Shown here piece after piece: positions 46,606 to 58,344 of a stretch of 64,000 nt of DNA (the first letter of the stretch is position 1; each line of letters begins with the position of its first letter). The stretch is from Adiantum capillus-veneris (lineage: Eukaryota > Streptophyta > Polypodiopsida > Polypodiales > Pteridaceae): the NCBI GenBank assembly GCA_014529385.2, contig CM043950.1, forward strand, positions 67,338,935 through 67,402,934, written 5' to 3'. The notes beneath the pieces are model-generated. The model had not been told where the DNA came from, did no database searches, and worked only from the letters and a program-made list of their open reading frames with translations. A program made the position numbers and the translations under genes.

Positions 46606-48250
46606 AAGATTGTGGATACAAGGTCCACCACTTGCTCAAGCTAGATCTAAGAAAGTATATATACTGAGTCTTCAAACTAGTAAACCAAGGGAAGAGAGAA
46701 GCAGGGTCCATCACTTGTCCAAGCTTATCTCTAGACAACATAGAGAGATGTTAGGTCTACTAATTGTCCAATATAGTCATGGAGAAATGATAGAAGGTTG
46801 ATCCACGTGTCCAACCTATCATCTCTAGTAAAATGGGAGGTTTGGCCTTAAGATTCACCATGTAACCAACCTATACTTCATTGTATTATGAAGAGTAGAA
46901 AAGCAAAGCTCCACCGCTTGTCTAAGGTAGTTCCAAAATCAACATGGAGAGAAGCAAGCTTCACCATTTTTCCAAGATAGGTTCCATTAAAACATGGAAA
47001 ACCTCATATATGTTGTACATGGAAGCTTTTTTCCAAGGTCCACCACTTGTCCAAGCTAGGATCCATTAAAACATGGATAGAAACAAGGCTCCACAACTCG
47101 TCCAACCTTTATAGCTGCAAAGTGTACCGGTAGTCTAAACTAGGCATGGGAAAATAATAGAAGGTCCACCACTTATCCAATATATTATCTCTTGAATAGC
47201 ATGGGAGGTTTGGTCTCAAGATTTAGGAATTGGCTAACCTGTATTTCATTGTATTATGATGAATTTGGTTTTAAAGTCAACTACTTATCCAAGCTATAAG
47301 TTTATATCTTGAATGGTATTCCTTCCCATCACTTAGAAAACCAATGATATGTTGTACATGGGGGGTTTGTTACAAGGTCCACCACTTGTCCAAGCTAGTT
47401 TCATTGAAACATGGATGAAGACAAGCTCCACCATTTGTTAAATCTAGACTCCATTGAAATCTAGAAAATCCATTCTATGTTGTACATGGGGTTTTTGTTT
47501 TAAGGTCCAACACTTGTCCAAGCTAAGATCCATTGAAACATGGAGTAGAGAAACACTCCACCACTTGTCCAAGCTAGGAAACATTGATAGTAGTTGGATT
47601 AGTTTGAAGATCCACCACGTGTCTAAGCTAACTCTATTGAAACATAGAGAGAAGCAAAGGTCCACCAACTGTTCAAGCTAGGCTCCATTGAAACATGGAC
47701 AGAAGCAAGCTCCACCATTTCTCCAAGATAGGCTCCATTGAAACATGGAGAGAATCAAAGGTCCACCATTTCTCCAAGCCAAGCTCCATTTGTCCAACCT
47801 ATAAGGTTATATCTTAAATGGTAATCTTTCTAATCACTTGGAATACCCATGATATGTTTTACATGGGGGTTTTGTTCCAAGATCACCACTTGTCCAAGCT
47901 AACTCTATTGAAACAAAGAGAGAAGCAAAGGTCCACCACTTGTCCAAGCTAGTCTCCATTGAAACAAGGAGAGAAGCAAGCTCCATCATTTCTCCAAGAT
48001 AGGCTAGCATGGATAAGTGCACCTTGAAACCAACCTTCCTATGAGGCAATAGAGCATATGCTACATATTTTATGTATGCCCCATGCCTCAAATTAAGAAG
48101 TTATAGATTAGAAGTGGACCTTGCTTGAATGTCACATGCAATAAATTAAGGAAAAATATCCAAGTGGATTGTATTCCTCAATGGATCCTTGCTTTCACAA
48201 GTTGTGAACCTTGAGTCACTTTTACATTAACTTGGACAAGTGGTGGACCT
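46606..48250 (-). repeat. Array D: inverted-orientation core repeats, diverged
   Basis: Copies of (A/C)AGGTCCACCACTTGTCCAAGCTA (minus orientation) run from about 46620 to 47960, interleaved with CCATTGAAACATGGAGAGAAG phrases. 46620-46900 resembles 40110-40320, so part of array C is duplicated. The last copy (about 48229-48250) is back in plus orientation. Confidence 0.85.
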
Positions 48251-49700
48251 AGAAACCAAGCTCTCCATGTTGAGATAAGTTGTAGGTAGGACAGTAGAAC
48301 ATAGACAACGATAATGCATGCAATATACTCGTCTCCTAATAATCCAATTGATTGAAACCATGGTATTTTAGTTGTTTTCATTGTGTATTGTATGTGCATA
48401 AAGTGGAATGAGACCTTAAGAAAACTCAAATTTTTGACAAAATCTCTATATTTTGTACATGATATATTGAAAGTTGTCCAACCTGGGAATTGGGATTTTC
48501 CCACTTTACCGAATATGGTCTTATAAGATAAACATTAGAAAAGAATATGTGCATATGTTATTTAAATAGAGTATGGAACTTACAAAATCATGTCAAATAG
48601 TCTTATAACCTCCACTCCCAAGATGAGAAGATTGTATGGACTCCGGGCGTGCTTTGGCTACATCGCGCTACTGATGAAACCTATCTGGATGCTCCGGTGC
48701 CTCTCACGTGATCCTTGCCAACTTATCTGCATCCAATCATGCTGGCTTTGGCTCATTATTTTTATATCTATCTCGTGTCTCTAATGGACAATATGACATC
48801 ATTGCAATAGCCATGGCCAAGATCCAATCATTGGAGATTTGATTGTATCCATCTATTGCAATGTACTCTTTACGAATGGCATCTATGATGTGATTCTTTC
48901 TCTCATGATTGTGAGTATCCCAATGCTGCATCATAGAGTGTCCAACCTGCATCGTACAAAGATGGAAAACCCTCTATTTCACGTCTTTTTTTACCCTATC
49001 CATAATTGGCGCCCCATCCTTGGTCTTGTACACCTTGTTAGGATCAAACTCATGTGATCCCCAAGGTGTACGTGGTGTGATCCTCTGTGTAGTATCTATA
49101 GAAGGGAGAGGTGGACTCTCTCTCAATGGTGTGGATGCACTGATAGCACCACTAAGACAGCAACCACCACCACCACCTGAACAATGATTCTTGCATCATT
49201 TTAAAGAAAGAATAATAGGAGAGTGCAGTCCACAGTGTACCTCGCCCAGTCAATCTAACTGGGACGCTCGTCCAAGGTGTGACACCACCAATCGGTGCGA
49301 CTGGAATGCTATTCTGAGGAGTCGGAGTAGTTGTATCTGGTTGAGAAGGACTAGCTGTCGAAAAAATTTGTGCGTATACACATTTCTTTGATGAAACTGA
49401 GAGAAAAAAGTACACATATTCTCAAGTGACATGTCGGCGGCTGGAGTGACTAGAAAACTAAATGACCAAGGATATGATAGACAAATCAAAACTTCGCTTC
49501 CAAGGTGGTCAGTGGAAAGGGGTCAAGCTGCATGACAAACTATTATCCTCAAGGTGTTCTATCTTGAGACTGGGTTGCACCACAAGAGAGTTGGTTCGTA
49601 AGTGCAATAGAGCAACTTGGGTTCTGTAATGAAGTGAATTAACTATATAATTCCAAAACTCCATCTTGAACTGGTCTGCTTGGGTGTCTAGAGTTGTTGA
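48251..49700. other. No confident gene; possible minus-strand exon fragment at 48737-48952
   Basis: Mixed sequence between array D and the LINE fragments. The open minus stretch at 48737-48952 reads like normal protein (NDWILAMAIAMMSYCPLETRDR) but I do not recognise a family, and it stops soon after. A CAC/CCACCA simple patch lies near 49155-49180. Confidence 0.4.
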
Positions 49701-50330
49701 TGTAATTCTAAATTCTTATTGGAGAGAAATTACAAGAAAGATGAACAATAAATGACTCCAGAGTTTGACCCACTTCTAGGATGGTGAAAACTAGAAATTT
49801 TGAACTTCTTGTCAATAGAATTGTTGAAAGCCTGGACAACATTTTGACTCCAGTTTGGGAATCCACTTTTGAGTGGAAATCTTGGAAATGGCCCATGAAT
49901 AGCCACTTCTTGAAACCTCATACCAAGTGCATCTACCAAGCGTTGATGCACAAGACAGATTGGGTCACCCCTTTGAACAAACAATGGAAGAAGCAATGGT
50001 CAAAATATCGATGGGTCAAGGTCACCAAGAACATCAGGAATCTACAGTGGCCTCATTCTATGAAGGTATTTTTGTGGAAGATGTTGTGGGGGGGCTTTTC
50101 CAACAAGCGTTAAGATTCAGGCATGTGGTATCGGGTTGTGTTCAGGGTGTAGATTGTCTAGCAAAGACCTCAACCACCTCTTCATGGAATGCCCGAAAAT
50201 CAGAGGCTTGGCAGGGAAAGTGTGCAAGTGGATACAAAGAACATGGAAATTAGGTTTTTCAAGAAGGATCTGTGCCTTGGTGGGAAACAATTTTGAAGTA
50301 CTAGTCTGTACTCAAACTGTTTGATTTTGT
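49700..50330 (+). pseudogene. LINE 3' fragment: RT C-terminus and zf-RVT (plus strand)
   Basis: The first frame (49781-50113) ends with NLQWPHSMKVFLWKMLWGGFSNKR, the W-x-x-x-x-x-x-K-x-x-x-F-x-W-K segment that opens plant LINE zf-RVT domains. A frameshift follows. The second frame (50136-50324) has CSGC...LNHLFMECPKIRGLA, the C-x-x-C...H-x-x-x-x-C zinc-binding part. The catalytic RT core is not present. It closely resembles the minus-strand copy at about 51600-52015. Confidence 0.7.
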
Positions 50331-50479
50331 TTCTTCAGTAAGATCTAGAATGTCAAGAACTATTGGGTCTTTGATAGCGACCTTTCTATGGCTAGATTGT
50401 TAGTGATTGTTCAATAAAGTAAGGAGTTGATAATTGTGGTAGAAAAGGAAAACTTGGAGGATTGGCTTAGTGAATCTCT

Positions 50480-51350
50480 TGCCATTCATTCGAGCCTTGC
50501 TATGTAAAGGGCTATGTTTTTGGTTCTAGATATTTCTAGGGTCTGATGTAACCACTTCCCCCTCAAGGCTCGACATGAGCTTGAGGCTATTTGTATATTT
50601 CTTGATGTCATTCTAACCCAAGAAAAGGAGAGACGTGTTTTTTTAAAATCCACATAGGAGAGACATATGTTTTCCCCATAAATTTTAGGATTGTAGTACT
50701 TGGTATCGCCATCCCAGAAGTGGGTCAAACGTTCTCTTACCCAAGCTGGACTCTTTCTCCCCACTTGCTCTAGTCTCATCCATTTTCTCTCTCCGTTTCT
50801 CACTCTCTTCCATAGTTGCCTTCCCACCAAAGACTTGATTTTGATCCCCCATAACAACAGCTTGCATTTTAGGATTAGTGCTAACTTTAGCCTTCATGGG
50901 ACAATCCTTGGCAAAGTGACCAAATTTGTTACACTGGAAGCATGCCCAAAGTAGGTTCCAAAATTGAGAGGGATTGTTCTAATCACAGCTCCCACATTGA
51001 TCACCATGTTCTTCGGTTGCATCATAGCAACATTCCAGCCTATGGCGTACACTTGGTTGGAGGTCCTAGCAAGACCCTTCTGGTTATTTAGGGATAAACA
51101 ACGGGGTTCCCAATCGACTGGCTAGTATTCTGATGTTATCCCAGAGCCAACAAAGCAAATTCATAAACTTGACCCAAACTGGGTGAATCCCTTGGAGAGA
51201 CTCTACCGAGTCAAAAATTGGCTCCCATGACACCACACATATAGTTTTCATGACCGCCATGACAACTTCAAGAGACAAAATTACATTGTCTAAAAGGAGA
51301 GCCACCCCACAATAGAGATAGGGACCACACCCTTAACCATGCTAGTTAAT
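50480..51350 (-). pseudogene. LINE ORF1 fragment: DUF4283 and CCHC knuckle (minus strand)
   Basis: Reading on the minus strand, 51305-51084 encodes FDSVESLQGIHPVWVKFMNLLCWLW...ILASRLGTPL, the DUF4283 pattern of plant LINE ORF1 proteins. Further on, 50950-50905 encodes CFQCNKFGHFAKDC, a complete CCHC knuckle, followed by a charged tail. At least one frame change separates them. Endonuclease and RT do not follow; the fragment ends where the opposite-strand LINE fragment begins. Confidence 0.7.
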
Positions 51351-51449
51351 TGTTGTGTTGCCACTAGCCCTATCCCACTCATGAGTGTTCATTTGTTTCC
51401 CCAAGACGATACTCAACCCCTGCTTCCTTGTATTATCTTTGTGAAATTA

Positions 51450-52680
51450 GTTGTATCCATGGAATTTTTGAAGACCCAATAGCTCCTAGTGTTCCAAAAC
51501 TATTTGAAGTAATAAAATCTAATATTTTTCATTACGATAGAAAGCACTTGGCGCTTGAACATCTTCACTCCTAGGAAGAGATCATTCTTAAAGAATCCTA
51601 TCTTTTAGATCTTTTACACCCATTTGCAAATATTTTTTGCTAGGCTACAAATTGTTGGGCACTCCTTAAAAAGATGCGGGATGTCTTCACTAGCCATTCT
51701 CCATTGTGAGCATCTGTCTAGACCAATACTTCACTCTAGTCTAGTATGGCTCCCCATACTACCGTTCATAAGAAGACCTTCATCCCATATGGGCATTGTG
51801 GGTGTTAAGTGTTCTTTACGACTGCATCCCATCTTGACTCTCGCCAATGCATGCCCCATTGCTTATTCAATGGGGAGAACCAATCCATTGAAGCCATAAG
51901 GGCATGATACAACTCTTTGGTTTGCAATTTTAGGAAATGTCTGTTCTTGGGCCTTTGCCATGCTTTCCACTTGAACTTGGACTCGCAATTGGGTAGGCAC
52001 CAACTGTCGACCATTATAGGGCTCTATTTATCATCAATCTTTTAGTCCCACTGAGGTTATATTATAGAGCCAATTGATCTGTTTCTTTCCAGTGAGTGCA
52101 ATTGCAATTCCAAAATTGGACCAATCTCGAATACATTTGTTATCGATGTTTTAGGGAACATCTATCCAAAAATGGTACAGAAGGATACTTTCCATCTTAG
52201 TGAGCCAAGGGGGCCAGTGAGTTATTAAATTGAAAAAATACCTTATTAGTTTTCCCCATTCCAAAGACTCCGTTGCTCTACTCCATCTTGCGCAATTCGC
52301 TCGTCATACCCCCAGGTTTTAGGCCAACCCAATGAGGGGCAAGCAACTTGTCATGCGTCTCAAGCCCTTTCCATTGGCCACCTTGCGAGCATACATGGCA
52401 CTGTCCATCATGGCATTTTTCATAATAGCCCATGCTTGGTCTTGTTTTGCAAGTGCAACCACAAACTTGGTGCACTCAGCCTCCACATGAATAATAGGGC
52501 TATGTATCCCAAGACTGCCTTGCTCTAAAGGTCTTACATGTCCCTCCCATCTTACCCAGTGCCAAGGCATAGAGTCTTTAGTGTTTTCATTCCAAAAAAA
52601 TCCTTTCACCAGTTTTAAGAACTTTTTCCCGCTACATTTGGCTAAATCTACAAGGGGGATGGTATGAATTTGATGCATAC
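51450..52680 (-). pseudogene. LINE RT C-terminus and zf-RVT fragment (minus strand)
   Basis: From 52678 the minus strand encodes LVKGFFWNENTKDSMPWHWVRWE, then GSLGIHSPIIHVEAECTKFVVAL. This matches the plant LINE segment F-x-W...H-x-V-x-W...G-x-LGI...N-x-A-x-x-x-K after the RT core. After frame changes, 52014-51805 gives KWKAWQRPKNRHFLKLQTKEL, parallel to the plus-strand fragment at 49840-49920, and 51700-51640 gives a C-x(n)-H-x-F-x-x-C zinc-binding remnant. All catalytic parts are missing. Confidence 0.7.
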
Positions 52681-52689
52681 TTATCTATA

Positions 52690-54050
52690 TCATGCCTTTT
52701 TATGGAAGTAAGCTAGCCAATCATATGTAATCCAATATTTTATTTATAAGTAAATCACAAGGCATGTCCATGCACTATTAGTGTCATACCATTCCCAAAG
52801 AAATACCACAAGTAGGTGAGAATATGATATTGGCTCAATATCACTTGAGGCTTATTGTTTCATTTGATAACGAGCTATGTGTCCACATAGTGAAGTCAAG
52901 GGAAGGTATTTCAAGCTCCTCTCTCGTAAGCTTGTCCAATAGCCAAGTGAGGCATCAAAGTGTTCCAGTGTCTTCAAGTATTTGCATGTGACAAAGTTTC
53001 CTTGTAAATATAAGGATGGATGTGGAAATGATTACAAGTCCTACCAACCTTTAAATGATTTAAAAGTGTAGAAAAGTCTATCTGGAATACAAAATTATGT
53101 CACTTATTTTTTGATAAAGAAACCTACCTTAGGACTATTTGGCTCAGGATAGTGACAAGCCCATTTGATGGCATCGGCCGTACGCAAGTTGGGAGTGGGG
53201 AGCGAGGGAATCTCCGCCAAACATGTGGAAAATCGCATGGAGGCACGGGGGATGGGGTTGCCCATTGCAAGACATAAACCCGAGTGCATTAAGGGGCTGC
53301 AGAGTGCCAACATGGCAGGGTGACGAGGCAAGCCATCGCTAAAAGGGTGGGGGATGATGGTGGAGCTAGACGAAGTGGGGGATGATGATGGGGTTGGGCT
53401 CCACAATTGCAAAAATTCATGATTGGGGGTTGTGGAGGTAGTTACTCCGTGGTACTGTGAAGGTTCTCCTCTGCATCCGCACCTCTACACCTCCATGCTT
53501 GAGAGAGATGGGGCTTGTGGAATCTTGCAAGCCTTTTCTCCCCCCTCTTTTGAATGGAAAGAGCACAAGCAGGTGGATCAAGTGATGTTGCATCTCTCCA
53601 TGGCCTTGTGTTGATGCAGCTCACCTCTCCCCCTCCTCTTCTAAAAGAGATCATCACTTTTGAGCCTCTGTCCCTACTCTCAATTGCCAAGCTGCATTCA
53701 TCATGAAGAACCAACATCTCTCCACAACCACCCACAATTTATCTCTTTCATTGTAAACTCGGGAAAGTTAGGATATCACAGTACAAAAATGGGAGAAATG
53801 GTGGGCTATCAGTAGGGCAGAGGATCTTCTTACCATGGATTCATGATTGGATAGTTGGGGAGAGGTGGAAAAGTCTTTGTAAACCCCTGCAAGTCAAGGA
53901 ATAAGGGCGACAATGGCAGGGATGGCTTATCATTGGGATTTGAATGAATTCCCAGTTGTTGAGCAACAGCCACAGTGGATAGACTCTTCAAACAAGATTC
54001 TTGGGTGATAAGGTCCTCTTGATATGTATTAAATTTATAGCACCTCTGAT
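52690..54050. other. No gene recognised
   Basis: Mostly AT-rich. A GC-richer patch at 53150-53410 has GGGGATGATGGTGG-type phrases. Overlapping open stretches (53104-53412 minus, 53442-53735 minus) match no family I know and look like chance frames in a GC-rich patch. Confidence 0.5.
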
Positions 54051-54055
54051 AAGGG

Positions 54056-54680
54056 ATGGATGGGGGAGACTCTAGTGACAGTCATAAAATGCAAGATTTG
54101 TTTGAAATGGCTCAACAACCATGCATAGATGCTTTTTCATTTACATCTAATTGTTATTTTTCCTTTGATAGACAAGCATGCAGCTTGATGATTGCTTCCA
54201 TACAAAAATGGCAAGGACCGACCATTTATTCTCTCAATGCAATGGACAAATGGGGCCTCTTGGAATTGCAAAAATGGGGAAGAATCATAGCATCATTACA
54301 CACGGTCACCGATGAAGATGGTGGTATGTATCTTGTCAATAGCACTAGAAAGAGGATTCCATGCATAAAAGATTGGTAAAGGATTGTGTTTTCATGGCAC
54401 AAAAGTGAACATCTTGATTGTACTGCAACCACGACAAAAATCGCAGAAACATGGTGCACCAACATTAGGATGCATGGCATTTCACTTGAATTTTCAAAGG
54501 AGGTCCATGACCTTTGCTCTTGTGCTACAATTTCAGCTTTGGATGATGGACATAGGGAGACACAAGATGTGACACAGTGCTTAGGATTACATGATAGGGG
54601 TGAGAGTGCTAGCAAGAGTGAAGTGTGTATTGAGCATCACAGTGAGCTTTGTCGATGTTCAAAAAAACATTAGATAGTGT
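54056..54680 (+). pseudogene. Unrecognised coding-like stretch upstream of the MULE relic
   Basis: A 107-codon frame (54056-54379) and an overlapping shifted frame (54386-54673) read like protein: IASIQKWQGPTIYSLNAMDKWGLLELQKWGR, then FSWHKSEHL...KEVHDLCSCA. The second part, with spaced His and Cys, could be a zinc-binding N-terminal segment of the transposase that starts near 55300. Its position and strand fit that idea, but I cannot identify a family. Confidence 0.35.
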
Positions 54681-55299
54681 AGTTGTCAACCACAAAGCTA
54701 GATTGGTTAAACTAAATTAGGTAGTACAAAAAAATGGAAATTTGTGTGCCATCGATGGGGCAACACACGAAGAAACAGCCAAGAGCATTGGTGACTCCGC
54801 ACATCCAAGAAGCGTGGAAGCCCCTTCATGGTTTCTATGGTTTTTCTAAGCATGACACAAAGAAGGTCACCATATGGATCCTTGGAGGTCACAAAGGGAA
54901 ATGCATATATCACCTATATCACCTTCATGTGCATCCTATGGTGAAGAAGTGATGCATGGAAGATTTGTTTGATGTCGGTACATGTCTCCATATTCGAAGG
55001 ATGAGTGTATCTAAAGAAGCCATCCACATCAACATGGCATCTCGTGTAGACCAAGTATCCTATAGATTCTTCATGATTCCAAAGGAAATCCAGATGATGT
55101 CCTACAAATTGTGTATCAAAGGTAGTGACCTTTCTATGGTTATACTTTTTGTGAACTAAAATGCAGTTGGGTTTATATGTTACCTGTCTGGGTTTATACC
55201 TACCTATGTTAACCATATTCATTACTGTAGGAAGTCTTGGAAGGGATGGTTGGTCATCCATGTACAGGGAGGATCTTAAAATGAAAGAGGAGAACAAGG
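54681..55299. other. Probable decayed N-terminal transposon sequence
   Basis: Short open stretches on both strands (for example 54734-54952 plus) with no recognisable motif. It lies between the coding-like stretch and the MULE core and is probably the same decayed element. Confidence 0.35.
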
Positions 55300-55404
55300 T
55301 GCTACACTTCTAGCCCTACAACCCTGATGCACTTGAGGGGACAAACCGACCCTTCATTCTAGTTATCCAAGATGATTGGATGCTTCGCATGTGTATGCGT
55401 TCCT

Positions 55405-55772
55405 CAAGCAATAGTTCCTAGGAGATAGACTCAACCTTCAAGAAAAATGTATTTGGCATGCCCTTGTATGCAGCAGTGGTACCAAATCATCATAGTGTTG
55501 GCTTACCTGTGTGGTTCATGCTATGCACATGATGTAGGAACTAGCCAATAAAAAGTCTCCTTGAAGGTTACTTTGAAACTAGTCTTCCAAGCAATAGTTC
55601 TTGGGAAATAGTCTCAACCTTCAAGAAAAATGTATTTGGCATGCCCTTGTATGCAGCAGTGGTACCAAATCATCATAGTGTTGGATTACATGTTCATGTT
55701 ATTGCACACATGATGTAGGAACTAGCCAGGAAAAAGTCGCCTTGAAGGTTACTTTGAAACTAGTCTTCCAAA
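55405..55772. repeat. 183-bp tandem duplication inside the MULE core
   Basis: 55405-55587 and 55588-55772 are close copies (CAAGCAATAGTTCYT...AGTCTTCCAA). In the second copy the catalytic GAC is GTC (Asp to Val). Confidence 0.9.
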
Positions 55773-56489
55773 GAATGAACAACATCCACCCTAAGGTGTT
55801 GGTGATTGATAAGTGCATCACTTCACTACAATCCACCGAGAAAGTGGATGATGATGATCCATTTTGTTGGGAAGTGGGTTTAAATGGTAGTATCACCCAC
55901 GTTTCATGCACTGTGCTAGTATGTCGGTTCCACACAAAGAAGGCTTGGGTGGAGCATTTACTTCCACAGGTGTTTCCAAAGCCTTGGTTATGTTTCTTTG
56001 CCTATGCATTTTTTATGTTTACGATTTCCTCCCCCCTCCTCATGTGTTCTTGCACGTCCCCAAAGAAATGTGCGACCATGTGTATGGTGCAATCGAGAGT
56101 ATGATGCAATGCCCGATGGAGGAAGAGTTCAACTCAAAGTAAAAATAATGCCTTCGGAAATGCTTGAAGCATAATAAAATTCTAAGATACATTAGCAATG
56201 GATGGGATGCAAAGACATACACTTGGCACCGACTGTGGTCAAAGTTTGGGCGGCTCTTCCCTCAAGGACACGTTGACACCACAAACTTGGTGGAGAGACT
56301 TTGGTAGTACATAAATTACACCTTGTTGGATTCACAGACCAATCAATCAATCCTAGATTTGTTGCATGCCCTTACTGGATATTCAATCACAGGGATGCGG
56401 ATGGGTGGTACTGTTGTGGAGTCCTTAGACAAAAACAAGAGATCGATAATGCCCCTCTGTTTTTGAATTCCACGGTTTACCTTTTTCCA

Positions 56490-56765
56490 TTTCCTGGGTT
56501 TACATTTGGAGTATTAGTGTCTTTATAGTGCATTTTGAGAAATTGTGTCCTTCTTTTGTACTTTCTTGGGTTTACATTCTGAGTAATTGTTCTTTGGTTT
56601 ACATCTTTGCATGGGTTTACATTTTGAGTAGCTGCATCCTTGGTTTAGTTCCTTCACTGGGTTTACACTTTGAGTAACTGTATCTTTTTCCTACATTTTG
56701 GGTAACCATGTCTTTGGTTTGTGTCGTTGCCTGGGTTTACAGATTGAGTAATTGAGTCTTTATAC
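56490..56765. repeat. Minisatellite of about 50-60 bp, five or six diverged copies
   Basis: The phrase TGGGTTTACATTTTGAGTAA recurs with changes at about 56507, 56562, 56610, 56659 and 56731. It is typically followed by TTG-TCTTTGGTTT. Confidence 0.8.
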
Positions 56766-57110
56766 TACCTTTCATTTTTTAGTTGTCTCAGGTAAATAGA
56801 GCATGTATGGGAGTGACAAGGGCCAAACAAAACGCTTGTCAACAGGTGGAGAAAAATTTCTTTGTAGATATATAAGCAACCCATCAACCGTTGAAGTGAT
56901 TGAGTAAGAGGCCCTCCTTTTTAAGATGTCGAGTATGTCATGCCATGAGATCTTGTATCATGTCAGCTTGAAATCCTCTTATTGTGATTCTACAGATTGG
57001 GCAAGCATGTGCAAGTACCTATATGGCATGCGACTAGTAGTAAGATACTTCTCTCCTCATGTGTGCCATATTCTCCCAATCATTTATACGGCTAGGGAAT
57101 GACGATGGAG

Positions 57111-58027
57111 AATACACAAGAGGAAATTGGCTCCATAATTGAAGGGCTCGATGAGCCTCCCAATGACATGGTCATGCAACGGTCTCTTTCGTCACATATC
57201 CTCAACCAATTCATTGAATATTTGAAGAGTGTGTTAAATTAGATTGAGAAATGTATCCCATCTTTTAATGAGGTGCACCTACAATCATTAGTAGGGTAGG
57301 TATGATTGGCTTATTCATGTCTTTTAGATGGGAGGGCTCCCAAGGAGATCAAATTGCCAGAGAAGGGAAGCATTTCACACATTCAGGGGCATGTGATAGC
57401 CACTCAACTTGGGCATGGACAATAGAGAGTTGTGAATGATGAGACAATCACAATAGTGCCTATTCAGCCCTCGAGAGTAATGGGCAATCTTTGGAAGAAA
57501 CATCAAAGGGGCCAAAAGCGAGTGCGCTTTGCGAAGAGAAATCGAGTGTATTGCCATCATTGTTGCACCAAGAACTTCTTGGTGGATCAAAGTGTGGATT
57601 CATGACAAACATGCCAAGCAATATTTCCAATCACTTCATGACATGGGGCACGAGCTACACGTGATGCTTTAATTGGTCAAAGAGTAGTCTTGTACGAGGA
57701 CTCCAACTCTCATGAATGCCTCATTGCATCATTTTTCGTGTGTCTCAAACAAGGATGAAGAGTGTGATTTCACACTGACCTTGGCCGTTGGACATAGCAT
57801 TGAGAATGTGTGGGCATCAAGGCATCACATTGTACTTTTGTGAAAAACTCTAAACTTTCCTGAGTCTCACGAGCTCTGCTTTTATTGGGATTTTTAAAGT
57901 TTTTGCATCCTTCAAACAAACATTGTAAATTTTTTGAAACTAACAGATTCAATGTTGCTCGTGTTTACAAAAACTTGTGTTTTTGCCTTAACTTTCTATT
58001 TTGTGAGGACATTTGTACATATGCCCA

Positions 58028-58029
<2 letters not shown>
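57111..58029. other. Decayed flank of the MULE relic; diverged copy of the 239-bp repeat
   Basis: No gene recognised. 57500-57865 is a diverged copy of sequence repeated at 58300-58823 (shared phrases: ACATCAAAGGGG, AACATG(C/T)CAAGCA, GTAGTCTTGTA, CTCATG...GCCTCATTG, GAATGTGTGGGCAT). Confidence 0.6.
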
Positions 58030-58088
<59 letters not shown>

Positions 58089-58089
58089 T
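58030..58089. repeat. (GA)n microsatellite
   Basis: About 60 bp of AG/GA with one AAAG interruption. Confidence 0.95.
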
Positions 58090-58344
58090 GTGTTTATCCT
58101 GATGAGAATTATCAAAGGTAGTGACCTTTTTCCGGCTTCATCCCTTGGTTTATATATTTTGTATTGAAATGTGAATTCGTTTGGTCCTGCCCAGGCTTAT
58201 GTCTAGACTGCCTAAGCCTAGGTTTATGCTTGCTTGGACTCACCATATTCATTGTTTTTGGAAGGCCTTAATCCTCGACAGAAATGGGCATGCTTAGGAA
58301 GAAGCATCAAAGGGGCAATAGATTGTTGGTGGACCAAGAGTGTG

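Larger units (their letters stand above)
55300..57110 (+). pseudogene. MULE-type transposase with SWIM-like zinc finger (decayed)
   Basis: The conceptual frame contains RPFILVIQDDWMLRM, EIDSTFKKNVFGMPLYAAVVPN (first catalytic Asp, codon 55428-55430), NNIHPKVLVIDKC (second Asp near 55808), CTVLVCRFHTKKAW, and later DTTNLVERLW (catalytic Glu near 56292). This is the MULE DDE layout. Near 56965-57035 a D-S-T-D-W-A-S-M-C-K-Y-L-Y-G-M-R segment fits the end of a SWIM zinc finger. Several stops are present, for example just before the first Asp and after the ERLW, so it is not functional. A 183-bp block including the first Asp is duplicated, and a minisatellite interrupts the region between core and SWIM. 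Confidence 0.65.

Noticed and set aside
7080-48250. Possible CRISPR-like array because a 20-bp repeat alternates with spacers
   Set aside because: The spacers are themselves related and tandemly repeated, spacing is irregular (about 48 to 102 bp), no cas gene is present, and the context is eukaryotic. It is satellite DNA.
53104-53735. Overlapping minus-strand open stretches in a GC-richer patch
   Set aside because: No motif, conflicting frames and no splice context. Not supportable as genes.
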